From assembly GCA_013396655.1 (NCBI GenBank), contig WBMV01001117.1, forward strand, positions 1,270,323 through 1,334,322: a stretch of DNA of 64,000 bases, given 5' to 3'. This stretch comes from Campylorhamphus procurvoides (lineage: Eukaryota > Chordata > Aves > Passeriformes > Dendrocolaptidae). Under the pieces are notes generated by a model. The model had not been told where the DNA came from and ran no database searches. It saw only the letters and a list, made by a program, of their open reading frames with translations. Each line of letters starts with the position of its first letter. The first letter of the stretch is position 1. A program made the translations under genes and the position numbers. Of the stretch, positions 24,609 through 38,200 are shown piece after piece.

Positions 24609-26560
24609 ACAGAAAGGGAACTCCAAATCAAACTATACATCGATGATGGGGCTTTTTATTTTTCTGTTCATGTCTATCCCTTTTTAAAGGCTAAGGCAGA
24701 CAAACCCATTGCAAACCTCCCTGTTACTCTGCCCCTGGAAAAATCTGCTAATGATTTTCCAGGATCAGTGTAACTGTTGTCACAGTCGACATCAACACCC
24801 GTATCCTGGTTTAAACCATGATTCTGTAATTTATCCTAATTCACATGGCCTTTTTCTGGCATTTGTATGTAGACTAGCATCAAAATTTAACCTCTTGTAA
24901 GCAATGTGGCAGTGCACAAATCCAAAGCATGGAATGCTGGTTTTGGGTGAAAGATAGAGGGGAACAGCAGTCTCAAGGACCAACCCAGGTAACTCCAGAG
25001 TTACAGTTCTGAATTTACCCAGAGATGCTTCCCCATCTGCATTTCAGTGAAGGCTAACTACTTCTCATTCCATGAACTGGGAGGAGGAGACTGAAAAATC
25101 TCACTATTGATTACACAAAACAGGGTTTTTCTTTCCCGAGATTACACAAAATCCACAAATCTCTTTTAGAGAAAAGTCTCACCTTTAGTCAGCAAACTAC
25201 AGATGTTCTATGGTTTCTCCAAGGCAATTCTGTTCACTTGGTCCACCATTTGTGTGACTCAATAGCCCTTTGTCTCCTCCAGTTCTCATTCTGGGCACAT
25301 CAAGAGTTAGGCAGAAGGGAGGTGGTCAGTGTAAATAAACCTGAGACACCTGACCAAGGCTTAAGCAAGGCAGAGCCTCTTGTGACTGCACTACCTGTGC
25401 TCCATAAAGTCACCCAAGGGCAAAGCCTCCATCCCTTCATTATTCAAATTCCACTTCCGGCCTTCCTTTTCCTGGTAACTGTCAACTCTCCCTTTGTCTG
25501 CTCGGCCAACAAAAACCCTTTTAAAACCCGTGGGCAAGCTTTAGGAAGAGGTAGCTGAAGTGCCTACAGCAGCACACCAGCTAGGAAAGATTAACAGCTC
25601 TACAGGACATACATGCACTCACCTGTCCCTCCCTGAATCCTGTACAGCTGAAAAAGGACAGCCCTGTTTTCTCTGGAAGTAGATGACCTCACATTGGCAT
25701 CCACCCCCACCCTAATTTCCCCACTCACACTCCCTGCAGAGAGTGCAGTGCCTTTGTGCAAGTGCCCACGGGCTCAGCTGCAATCTGTTGGGGTCATTCA
25801 AACCACTCTTACCCCTACAAACACAACTTTTGGGGGAAGGAACTGTGAAACTCCTACCTGTGCTTCCATCCTTTGCCCTTTCCACTGTGCGTGTTCATCG
25901 TCACAATATGATTCTACTGAAAGAACAGAGCGAGTGCTCACCAGCAATATCAAGACCACTGAGAGCCAGAGGTGACATTTTCCTCACCTTCTGGCAACCT
26001 CTGTGCACTCAGGGTGTCAGCTGCCACAGCTCACATACACCTATGTTGTAGGTCACCTTTGAAAACAAGGAAAGACAGAGGCTGGACCTGGGAAGGAGTC
26101 TGGGCATTCCAGGCAGCACCTGCCTTTGAACAGTGTCTCTCTCCTGAGACCCACAGCTGATCCATTTCTGTTCCCCAGCTCCCCTACCAGCCTCTTCCAA
26201 AATGCTTTATGGGTGGCCCTTAAAGATGCACAAGCTCCTAAGCAGAGCCTTCAAGCTTAGCTTACATGGTCAGTCTCTGCCCAAATCTGACCGTCCTCTG
26301 CCATTCCCCTTCTTCAACTACCAGCTCAGGACAGAGGTGACACCTCCTTGCTGCTTTCTTTTTCATCATTTCCCTGCCTTCAATATTCTTCCCTGTTCAG
26401 ACTTTATCTTCTGCCACCATCTACCCACTGCACAACCAAAACCATTCCAGCTCCCAAAATCCCCTCCCAGGTATGTAAGATTCCCTCCTACCTTGGTATG
26501 TGTGCATGATTTATCTTGCTTAAAGCAGAATTATTCTACCAGCAGCAGGCAGAAGAAAAG
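24609..26560. other. Intergenic, pyrimidine-rich plus strand
   Basis: Slightly higher C content on the plus strand from about 25230 to 26560. Frames at 25694-25975 and 26202-26747 are not supported by similarity; the second runs into the dispersed repeat at 26565. Confidence 0.5.
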
Positions 26561-26564
26561 AAGG

Positions 26565-26775
26565 AACAGTTTTTCTGCCAGCTTGCTCCTGTTGCTGCTT
26601 CTGCTGTTCAGTGTTCTGGACTCAGAATTGTTTAAAGCAGACCTAAGCTCATTCAGCAGTTACAGAGACTCCGTCACCTTCATAAATACTAATGAAATAC
26701 ATCAGAATTTAAAGAGCAGAAAAGGTCATTCTGATACTATTACATGAACCAGATACCATAAACTGGATAAAATTA
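26565..26775 (+). repeat. Unknown dispersed repeat, copy 2
   Basis: This is the inverted partner of 17880-18078, 8.5 kb away, with shared blocks such as TTCAGTGTTCTGGACTC and GAAATACATCAGAATTTAAAG. Similarity fades after about 26775. Its family is unknown to me. Confidence 0.7.
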
Positions 26776-26779
26776 GGCA

Positions 26780-28440
26780 TTCTTTCAGTATATTTTCTGT
26801 CCCTGGAACTCAGCAGGTAGGCTGTTCAAGTCCTCAATTTTAAGTTATTGAAGGATTTGCCTTCCCTGAAGCTCTAATTCATCTGTTTGTTCATATATTT
26901 GATGTCTAGCACAGCCTGTGGCAGTAAATTCCAAAATTAATTACATGCAATGGCAAAAAAACCTCCTTTTGATTTAAAACTGCTATCAGATTTCATTGTA
27001 GCTGTGGGGGGAATTATGAATGATAGTTAATGCATATTGTTTCAGACTCCAGAAACACCTATCAATTCAGTAAGAGCATTAATATGACCAGCTATAGACT
27101 CAATATTTTTTACACTGGGCTCAGTGATGAAGAAGTACATAAATACAGATCATCACTAATAAATTCTAGTAAGTGAAATCTCACACTTCTCAATATTGAT
27201 GAACATCTGGAGATAAAAGGAATCCTGACAAGCAGTCATGGCCCTTTTTCTTATGGAAGTAGCCCCCAAAAGGCACCAGGCTGACTGGGATCATGTTGAT
27301 AGCCATAGACACACTGCTATTTTCCAATGCTTCTTTCTCCAGTGCAGCATACTACTATTAACCTTGAAGGGGGAAATCCTGAAGCTGCTTACCTTGTTTA
27401 AGTGACTTTGCAGTACTGTTGAAACCTAAGTCAAAGAATGATATACAACAGCTGTTTTTTTAAATGTTAGCACCATATAGTCACCTGGCAATAAATACAA
27501 CTCAGTCTTGCTGGGAGATGTGATTTCCTTCAAGAGTCTTCTGTCACATATCACATCTGCAGGGGATTTATGTACCCAGGACAGAACTTGGAGCTCCTGT
27601 GAGTTCTCAATACACAGTTCTCATTTCTAAACTGACCAAGGGCCAGTTATGGGTTATGGACTGGGGTGGGAGTTGGCATTATCCACTCCTCTCACCATAT
27701 GGAAACCTTTCAGCTGTGTGATGACAGGAGCCATCAGAGGCAGCAGCAGCACAACAGGCCCCGCCTGGTGGCAGCACATGCACACGAGACAGACCCACAC
27801 ACAGGAGAAACAGTTTTAAAAATACAAAAAAAATTAAAATTTCAGTGTTGCTTATGTGGAGTAAGTTCCATTATTTGTATAATGCCATTTTGTACTGCAA
27901 AGTTTCGTTTTCCAGCAGAAACTCCCATCATTAATAGGTAAAGCAAAGATTTGAAGTCCTACCTGTTGCATTTTCCCCCAAAGATGTTTAACAGCAATAC
28001 TCAATTGGTGTTACAACACTCATCTGAAAAATCCTCTTGTCTAAGCTGCTTGAGATGCAGTTTTTCTGTCAGACCTGTCTCCCTAAGTATTACTTTTATA
28101 ATTCCCAAGGATCAGTAAAATGGGTCTAAGGGAATAATGCTTTAATAAAACACTAAAATTGCCTGTTATACAGTCATACCTCTGTTCAAGTACAGGTTAA
28201 AATAATTTTTAGTTTAAGCATCCCCTTATTTTCCCCAAATCTGCCACTTCTTTGTGGTGACCACTTAGTCTCCCAGTCCTTCAGAGGATGACTGGACATT
28301 ACGTGATCTTCAAACAGTGAAGATGAATACTTTTCCATATACTGTTTTTGTATTCATGTATTTCATGAATGCAATCACATACCATTAATAACTACATTTA
28401 GCTTTTATTAAGCATGACTGCACAACAGAAGAGACAAAAA
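26780..28440. other. Intergenic downstream of TDRD9
   Basis: AT-rich sequence beyond the likely TDRD9 3' end. No coding, RNA or repeat feature is recognised. Confidence 0.5.
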
Positions 28441-28443
28441 CAT

Positions 28444-28467
28444 TTTATTTCACTTCTGCATTTTATT
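28444..28467 (-). terminator. Candidate TDRD9 poly(A) signals (two AATAAA)
   Basis: Two AATAAA hexamers on the minus strand (28444-28449 and 28462-28467) lie about 670-690 bases past the TDRD9 stop codon. I saw no canonical hexamer between them and the stop, so they would give a 3' UTR of roughly 700 bases. This is inference from the motif alone. Confidence 0.4.
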
Positions 28468-29134
28468 CTGAAACCACTGACCTCATTTTTAGAGCTAAAG
28501 ATCTTGCAGGTAAGAGTAGGAGGAAAGGATGAAACAAGGTGCCATGAATCAGTAATTCAAAAGCATTCTTCTGCCATACAGAAAAATAAATCAGGTTATG
28601 TTTTGCTGTATGAAGAGTTAATGAAAAAAATTGTATCAAATATATCAAGTTATTGTTTGGATCAGAACATAATCTAGATCATCAGTTTCCTCTGATTTCT
28701 AGGTTTTGCTGAAGGAAAACCCCAAGCCCCTTGGCTGTATATTTTTTTGAAAAACTAATGACAACGAAAACAGGAAAATGCAACTTGCAGTTAAAGGGGG
28801 GAAAAAAGTCATGCCCCTTGATTTATGAGCTCTTAAGACAGAAAATTAACAACTAAACCTAGACTTTGCTTCATCTTCCATGAACCTTATGATAAACCTG
28901 CTCAAAAATATTATTAAAATGAAAATTTTATCCTGCTTTGCATTAGTTTGTTTTAAGAATAAACTTTTCTGCTCTGGGCCAGCAAACCTTAACTTTTTCA
29001 AAAACACACAAATGCATTCTAAACTGTATTTTGGTACACTTATATTAATCTTAAGGAACAGTCTTGCAAAACAGACAGAAGCAATTTTTGGACTAGCTGT
29101 AATACCTCATCCTCTGAAAGGCGTCTAGAAATAC

Positions 29135-29230
29135 TTAATCATTCAACAAAGCAAGCTTGTGGAGCTGATAAACACCATTTCCTGTTTCATGCTGCTTTTC
29201 AGACTCATCAATAATACGCTGAGAATCCAC
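29135..29230 (-). CDS. TDRD9: TDRD9 terminal coding exon with stop
   Basis: The last coding exon has 31 residues and a TAA stop at 29135-29137. It begins VDS and ends [11 protein letters not shown]; the human protein ends YQLHKLVVLGT, so this is the natural C-terminus. The acceptor is TTAG after a pyrimidine-rich stretch. Confidence 0.93.
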   Translation of the reverse strand: MDSQRIIDESEKQHETGNGVYQLHKLALLND

Positions 29231-32200
29231 CTAACCAAAAGAAGCAAGATGGAAGTCAGAATACATTCCTAGTAATTTTTTCCTATATAATATAGTCATG
29301 AAAAAGTCTTGAAGAGTTTTGAGTTTCAAATCATACAGGAATTTCAGTTCCTTGCCACACATCCCAACAAAAGAGCCAGCACTACAAAATCCTGTCTCTC
29401 ATGGTTTCCCCAGAATACTATTTCATAACCAATTCCAAAAGCATTACAGGCAGCATTTTATGTGATGATCTAAAACATGTCCTGAGATCCCTCAGACGCA
29501 GTGGGGAAAATCCTGATCCAAGGCCTGTATTTTAGCTTGTTACAAAAGCTAAACACCAATAAAACTGTAAAAATAAAATCTTCATAACACCAAGGATAAC
29601 TGAATTTGAAATACAAAAATAGAAACACTTTGGCCTAAGGCAGTATATCACAACACACCCTAAAAAATGCCTTCTATAAACAAATGTCCTTGGTGCTCAT
29701 TCTCTATTGTCCCTCTTTTCAAGAGGAGGGACCCAAGCCTCTCCTTTACACCCCTCAGTGGGAAAGGCATAGGAAGGTGTGTGTAGCAGTCTTACTCCTG
29801 CACTCCAATCAGTGTAGAGTTGCCTTTACAACCTCTCAACTTAAAACCCATGGAGAGTTCTGCTTGAAGAAACTAAGTATTTATATACACAAAATTAAAA
29901 GCCAAACCACCCAATAAATAGACTCCACAAAAATAGGGTATCAATAAAGACTGATGTATACACTAAAGTTCTCATGCTTTAAATGTGACCCTACAGTGCC
30001 TTCACTATTTTCAAATTCAATAACCAAAAAATGACACCTTTCTAAAGGAAATTCTCCCTTTTAACACTCTTAACTGTACTGGGGTAGTTTAACTTCTCAA
30101 GAAAAAAGAAATCTTAAAAAGTGCCTTTGTACCCTTACCTGATTCCACTCATACGGCTCCCCACACCATGTATGAACAGTTTTATCTTGAGGCCTTGGTT
30201 TGCAGATTAAACTGAAATTACATAAAAACAGCCTTGAGAAACACACTTGTATTCAATTATGAAGAGAAAGGATTTTTTTATACTAGATAGAACCAAGTAT
30301 TTACAAGGTGTGTGTGCTGAGGGAATCTTAAATATCCTTGTTAATCTAGTCTGATTTGTTCACTTCTCTGTACTTTGCCCCTCTAATGTAAGAAGTCAAA
30401 ATACAAGTTTTCAGAGACATTAAGTGTATCAGAATGTATTTTCCTCTAAAGAAAATAATGAGATTTTTCCTCATTACGAAGTCTGGGAATTTGCAAGTAT
30501 GATTTATTCAGTGAGTTTTATGTATGTTTACTCACTAGAATGCATAATACAGCTATTTTTAGGGTATTTTGTTTTGCATGACAACTCAATTACTATAGAT
30601 TGTCTGTCTGCTCCAGTTATTTCCTCAAGCTGTACAAAGGACAACAGTAGTAGACATTAATTAATTCTGTCTAGATGTGTTTTTCAAACACTGATTTTAG
30701 TCTTAAGTAGTGATGACATGTTGTAAATACAATTAGCTTTTGAAAAATGAAAAAAGTTATGGGAGACTGTTCAAGCTAAATTTCTATGTGTTCTTATTAA
30801 TAAATGTTAGTTTCTTCACCCAATACTTAAAAAGTACAATTAGGAAAAAAATATTCAAGATCAAGAAAGATTTTTCACAAGGTAAAAGAAGAAATCATAA
30901 CAATAATCAGACTGTTTATTCCTTCCAATATAAACATATAAAAATAAAATTTTACATAAAACTAGCTGTAGGACTGTTGGAAGACAACCAGTAAAAGAAC
31001 AAAAGAGAGAAAAGGCTACTGCAGAAAGGTATAAAATCCAGAATTAAAAAAAAAAAAAAAAAAAAAAAATGCCCAGCAGGCTGATGAGAATGACCAGGCA
31101 GTTGGTGCTGGCTGAGCTGGGGGACATGTCAATGCTGAGTTCCTGAGCCAAGGAGCTGCACAGGCTGCCCCTTCCCCTCCCAGCTGGCTGGAGGTGTCTG
31201 TACAATCAGTCCCAAATAGGTGCTGAAACAGTAGCAAATGTTCACATGTCTGAAGAAATAGCAGTGACATTTCAGTGCCTTGAATTTCACATGTAAATGT
31301 TGATGACCAAGCATGAGCTGTTACTGTCACAGTCACCTCCAGAGAGGGTTTGTGGCTTTGCTGCTTTCTGCGGGCCCACATTCCCTGACTTCTCTATTGT
31401 TTATGCTCTTTTAATTTAGTTTCCAGGGCTTCAAAAGGTAAGGCTGACCCTGCACTTGTTAATCTATTATGCAATGCACCTGAATTTTGAGTTTTGGAAA
31501 CAGGAAGTATGGGTACTTGCTTTAAACTTAAAGTAATGTAATCACTTTTTTTCACAGATAAGACACACATACACACAAAAATAATAATAAAAAAATAAAT
31601 TTAAAAAAAAATCAATCAACCAAGCAGGTACATCCAAAACCAAACACCTGAAAAATCAGCATAAACAGCTGTTCTGATAATAATTTTGATAACCCTGGGT
31701 AAGAGCAGCTAAGCTTAATAACTTCTGATCTTTATCAACATGAACAACTGACTCACTCTGGCATCATACAGTTACTTCAGAAAAGCTCTATCAGCAAAAA
31801 AGGTCCTATTTCCTAGAGATGAGGCTAGAGTCCATAACAAAACTCTGAATTCATGCCTAAACCAGAGCTGCTCTTAACACTGGTTTAGTAGAGAGCCAGG
31901 TCAGGATGAGAAAACTGTCCTGATGATACAGACAGCACTGAAATGCACACTGTGTGTACAAACAAAGGAAGATTTTACACACTATGCTCAGCAGTGGCAG
32001 GCATTAGAAGCAGCTGTTGCAGGGATAGTTCACTGCACTACTTCCACCAAACTACAAGCTGAAAAAAATTCTCAAGGTTGGCTGTACTGCCTCACAATAC
32101 TCTTTTCAGAACCACTGCTTCACCCACAGGAAACAGGGAAGTTTGCTGTGAAAAAAGGCAGGTGGCCTTATTTCAATTCCTAAATTAGCCTGAGACTTCC

Positions 32201-35200
32201 AATTAACTTGGCCAACACCCATCCTGCACAGGTCTGCTCAGAGAGGAAAGGCAGCACATATGATTCAAATTTAATATACAGGGAGAAAGATTTCTAAATC
32301 TTTCTGCACTCTAATGCCATAGGACTTCATTAGCTTTGTCCTGGTTGCAAAAAAAAAGATACATAAGAACTGGTATCCTGCAGAACAGGTTTCACAGTCT
32401 AGGTTTTATGACTCTTAAGTGATTGGGCTTCCTTGAAGAACCAGTGCTTCCACAAGAAGTCTAAAGTTATTTAGTATACTGCTTTATAAATAAACAAAGT
32501 AAATGAAACACATCATTAAATGAGAACACATTATTTTTCCAAAGCCTAATCTAAGCTATGCTTCAAGCAATCATTCATCTTGGTTTTGCTGAGACTGCAA
32601 AACAGAAGGTCCTATTTCTATAAAATTATTACCATAGAAGCTTCTGACGAATGTTTTCCTGCAGCTGTCTCATTTGCTCTTGTCCAGAATGCACTGCACT
32701 TTCACAGAGCAGCTTATTAATGGCTGTCCGTAGGTTGTTTATCTGTAAAAGACCAGAGACAGAATACAAAGTACTCAAAACCAGCACTAGGTCTGTATTG
32801 TACTACACTGCCATGAAGGTGGGCATCACCCATACCACCCAACCTCAAATGGAACATTATCTGCATAAGCAAAAACATCTGAAGCTTCAGCAACAGTTCT
32901 TCCTCCAGTTGCATCTCTGCTGGTCAAAGATGTTCATAGCTCAGCCAGTTAGTATCACAGCCATCAAGGTTACTCAGAGGTGCCATAAAACATGGAGGCT
33001 ACCACTTGCCTGGACTTTTTTCGACACAGAATTCCTTCTGTAGAAGTTTTAAGAATTTTCTGTCTCTGTCCATAGCTTTCAAGCATACAACAGCTTGGTG
33101 TTACCATTCTGGCTAGAGCATCATGAATACAGACATCACACCAAGTCAGTGCTTTCAGAAAACAACAGTTCACAGGTATGTGCACCAGGACGTCCACTGT
33201 GTCCTTAAAAAACCTCTAGAAACCCCTGGTCATCCCCCCCCTCACCCACCTGCTCTGTACACAGAGCAGACCAGGGCATGTGAGGTCCTTCACTGTCTAA
33301 GGCTCACATCAAATCTGATACACATGTCAAACACAGCCACTGGCCCACACACGTTTCCCCCTGACAGATCTCACTCTGTGAGTTGCAAAAGGCTGTAATG
33401 AGCAATGCAGGGGCTTTATTGTTTGTTTGGTTGATCCGCTCTGAGAGAAGCAGCTCGATACAGATGACTTATCAGAGCTGTAAAATCAAACCGAAGCCTG
33501 CAAAGCAGCAATGCCAGGCTTGTCAGTAGAAGCCACAATGATCCTACGAACAAGACTAACAAGTATTGACATCTCATTAGTGCAAAACTGATGCTTTTTT
33601 ATTTTTTTTAAAGTGTATAACATTCTATAACATTTTATTTGTTCAAAGTGCAAGGAGTGGGCAACTGTTTCTCCTGATAAGAATCTAAGGTTATAAAAAG
33701 GCAGTATATTAAGAAAAATCCAAACAAACAAAATCAAAGGAAAACCCAACAAACAAAACCCCCAAACCCACAGGTCCAAACAAGCTTTTCCATTAATTCT
33801 GAGTGTTAACAAGTTCTGATGTACTTCTACTGAATTCCTCCTGTAGTGAACATTCTTATGCAAGTTTTACCTCTGTTATGTCTTCCACTTCAAAATGCAC
33901 ATCAAATGTCAGCTCCATATCATTTTCTGGAAACAGTGAAGCCCCAGAAGTCTGACTCCAACCCAAACCACACAGAACACCAGTAAAATACTTTCCAGTT
34001 TTATCAACCCTATGCAAAAAGGAAAGAAAACAGTCTCACCTAGAGATGAAGAAACTAACTCCTATGAAGACAGACTTAAATGAATTCATCTAAGCCATGC
34101 TAAGCAAGATACATGTCTTAAAAAAGCTAAAACAACTGAGGCACTCACATCTAGTCATAACTGGTTTTTAAAATACAGTGATGAAACAAAACTAAAGTCC
34201 TGGTTATGAACACATATACTCATAAAAATTACCAAAAAAATCATACATAAACAAAATTAAGGAAAGCTAGCTTAACTATGCTGAAATGACAATCTACAAA
34301 TACCAGAATGTAAAGAAAAGACAACAGTAATGCAACTGCCAGAGCTCAGCTTTTTACATAACTTACTGAAGTTCCCTCTTCTCACATAGATTTAAAACAG
34401 CCAGTTCTACATTCCATTTTCCCAGGCATCCAGCACGACTGTCAGGAACTGTACTGCCTTATCACAAGGAGACAATCTGCAGCACCAACTCACATGTACA
34501 TGACCAAGTTATTTTAGCTACATGCTATGCTAAAACTCATAAAAATACCAGGAAGAGAATACATAAAACGCTGAAAGCAGGAAGGGGAAAAAAAAAAAAT
34601 CTGTCAAAAACTTCTGAGGTTCCTAAAAAAAAATAAAAAACCCAAGACATTTTAAAATCCATGAATACCTGAGTTCTATTGCAGGAGCAAACAGCATACT
34701 GAGGAGCGCAAGCAGGCCAGGAATAGGAGGCATCAAAGATGTTTCTCCTAAAAACACAACAGATCCTGGCACCAAAAGAAAAAGAAAATTAAAACAAATT
34801 TAAGGAGCATCCAATGAAAGTGAAACCTCAATAAGATGTAACATGGAACTACAGTGACATATTTACTAACAGAACCACTCAAAAAACAGACGTCTAGAAA
34901 AACCATTCAAACATTTTTATTAGGCCTTACCAACTGCATTTACTGATACATCAGCAGCAACCAACAACTGCTGAAAGGGATCTTCTGCAGGATCGTGGAC
35001 AATAACGGAGTTTATGCTGCCCTTACATACGAAAGTATTTCTGGGGAAGAAATAAGAAGTATTTTCAACATTAAAAAAACCAAAACCCATACAAACATGT
35101 AAATGAAAGAATGATTTTAAATTCACAATGCAAATTCAAAATAGCTGTTACTTGTTATTTAGGTTACCTGAATACCATTTAGCAGAGTTGTATGATAGTT

Positions 35201-38200
35201 AATAAATAAACTCTCTGTGAGACAATAATGCATCCTTGATAAACTTATTCATAAGATTTTAAATAGCAATAGTGTGAACATGAATACAATTCAGGCCTGA
35301 CTGCTTCAGCCTTTTCAATTAGTAAAAATTCAGCAAAAACCTGTAGTTAGGACAAGTTTTGCCCATTTATTGAAAATAGAAGCTAAGAACATGATTATAT
35401 TTCACATTAATTCTTCTCATACCTGAACTGGGATACCCTAGTCAGACCGTAGCATTTCAGCTCATAAGGACTGAACGGCCCTAAAACTGTTACCTTCAAA
35501 AAAAGGGAGAGAAAAATAACATTCTAGTTAGCCAGGACCCAGATCTCTCCAAATTAAACTTCTTTATAAATGAAAGCTAAAACACATTTCAGTATGTACT
35601 GAGCAACACTGGTTTGATAAACTGATAAATAGCATTTTCATTGTACTCATGTAAAGCAAACTTTGCTTGTTGAGACACCTAAACAAAAATAATCCATTTT
35701 CACAGGTGCTGGGGATTTATGACTTTCCTCTGGCTTAAAAAACACAAGTTCAGACTTTACAGATTACTTAAAATCAGGTTGGTTTCATTTACATGAGCAG
35801 GTCTTCAATCTTGAAAATATCTCTCCTTATCAAAGTGAGTAGTTAAACAGGATTACTGCTGTTGGTAAACTGAGCATGATTACGTGCTTCAAAGGTTAAA
35901 TTTTGTCAGGTCTGAAAAGGGGGAAAGAATGAGAAAGTAGATGAGGCCTAACTTGTAATCAGAATACAGGACACATTCTCATATTTTATATTCCAACTTA
36001 GCAGTGACTAGGTATCTAAAAACATGTAAGTAGGAATGAATTCAGTGTCTGGGACTGGCAGAGGAAAAGCATCCAGTGTTTCATTACTATCAATTACTTG
36101 TGCATTCACTGTATCACCTATCCCAGCTGCTGACCAATCCCTAGGCTGAGGAAGAATGAAACACTGTGCACAGTAAAAACCACGTTTAAATTTTCTGAGA
36201 AATCGATCGGGTTGTAAACTTGCTTTTTGCTGTAGCTTATATAATGAAGACTACCATGTATGGAAACACTGTTCAGTTTTGCAATTTTATCTTCCTTCTG
36301 CACTGGCTTAAAGTGCTGCCTTAGAATGTGTCAGAAGAGCAGGTTAACTTTGCTCTAAGGCAACACTTCAAAACTCTTAAAAGCTGCAGCAGACGAGTCT
36401 GAGAAGGTAGTCACACTATGGCTTTCTGCCAAAAGAAAGTAGAATGCCCTATGAAAGCCACCAAATATTGCTTGGCTATTTCAGGTACTTTCAGTCCTCA
36501 TCTCCATTCTAACACTGTGAGAAAAAGGGTCATGTAATGACAGGCCAAAGACAGCACACGAGTTACCTTTTGGGTTGGCGCATCAGATTTATTGTGAGAA
36601 AAACAGTCTAACAATCTTTGAATGAGGTGCTTTTCCTCCTGCCTTGAAGATACAGGCTTTTTCTCTTCTTTCTTTACTTCATCCACAAGTACTTCCTGGA
36701 GCAAATCATGGCTTTGCTACACAATAGTGGAAGAGTGTCAAAACTCTTAACAGTTATGTTTTACAAAATTTTAAAAAAATTTACACAAAAAAAATACATA
36801 CAAATTTTTTTTTTCCAATGACCATTCAGATTATGAAAAACATAGAAAAGGAAGACAGTTAAAACTATGAAACATCTACAGGTATGAAGAATTCATAATA
36901 AATTCAAACTTCCGAGTAACACTGGAACAGTTCAATTGATGAAATGATTTCCTGGGTATAACCTCTTCCAAAAGGGAGTCTCAAAGCAGCAATGCATTAC
37001 GCACACACACAAAAACACACTGTCCTGTCCAAGTATTAACCTTGCCGACTCCCAAGCCACTAGTCAAGGCTTCAGCTCCTCAGCACTTCAGACTGAACTG
37101 AAACAAGCCAAGAGTAAGGACAGCAGAAGCAGCCTAGTCAATACATACCTGTGATTCAAATGACTCCTCTGCTGGCTCAGCATAACGTTCCTCAATGAGC
37201 ACATCTCGAATATTCACGAGGTCTTTGCACTTGGCGTAGCGGAAGAGATCGACGTGCAGCACCCCGTGCACCACGGAGTACACCTCCACCAGCAGGGTGT
37301 AGCCACTGACCAGCGAGGCAAACCTCTGGCTGGCGCCGTAACTCCACCGATCCCCGCACACCATGGACCGGGCAGATGGACGCATCTTGCAGATCTTGAA
37401 TTCTAAAGCCTAGAGGCAAAAAAGACACTGAACACACCTGCCTGACCAGAGAATCAGCACAACTGTATCTCATTTCCTCAACAAACTGCTTGAATTAATA
37501 ACTATAAGTTACTTCATAATTATTGCGGCAGCTTATGTTAATTCCCAGGATTGCTGTAAAGCCACTGGCATTGCTCCTATTTCATCACTGACAACACAGC
37601 TACACGTGACATCTCATATCACTTCAATATAGACAATAGTTGCTACAGAATCAGAGCAAAGAATAATTTGGTATTAATTCACTATTCACATTGAAATCTT
37701 AGGAGCATAGAGATGTCTTCTCTGGAAGAAACTTCACAGTGTACAATTGTTTTCAACTAAGGTAACAGAAAATTTGGCAAGATCACTGCAGCTCTTCTGT
37801 CCCTGGCAAGAGAAATTAAGTTCTCATTTAACCCCCTTCCACAGTCACTATCTGTAATTATGCCTTTGAATGAATTTACAACAGAAAACTTTTTTTTTCC
37901 TAGACAGTCATTAAAAGATTAGGCCTGAAGCAGAAATACATTTCCAAAAAAAGGATGCTTCATGTGAAAATTATTTCCTCTAACTTTTTTGCATCAATTA
38001 TAAAATAAAACCAAAGAAAATTAAACCTGTCAAGAGGAAGGGGACCTGAAAACACAAGGCTGAATTGACGTTTCTCTATAATAAAACATATTTCAGTTCT
38101 ACACAAGAATTCCCGCTCTGGAGATAACTATCTGCAGATAGGAAAACACCTAACTATTAGTGAAGGTAATTTGTAGGCTCTTGCATCAGCAAAATGTGTA

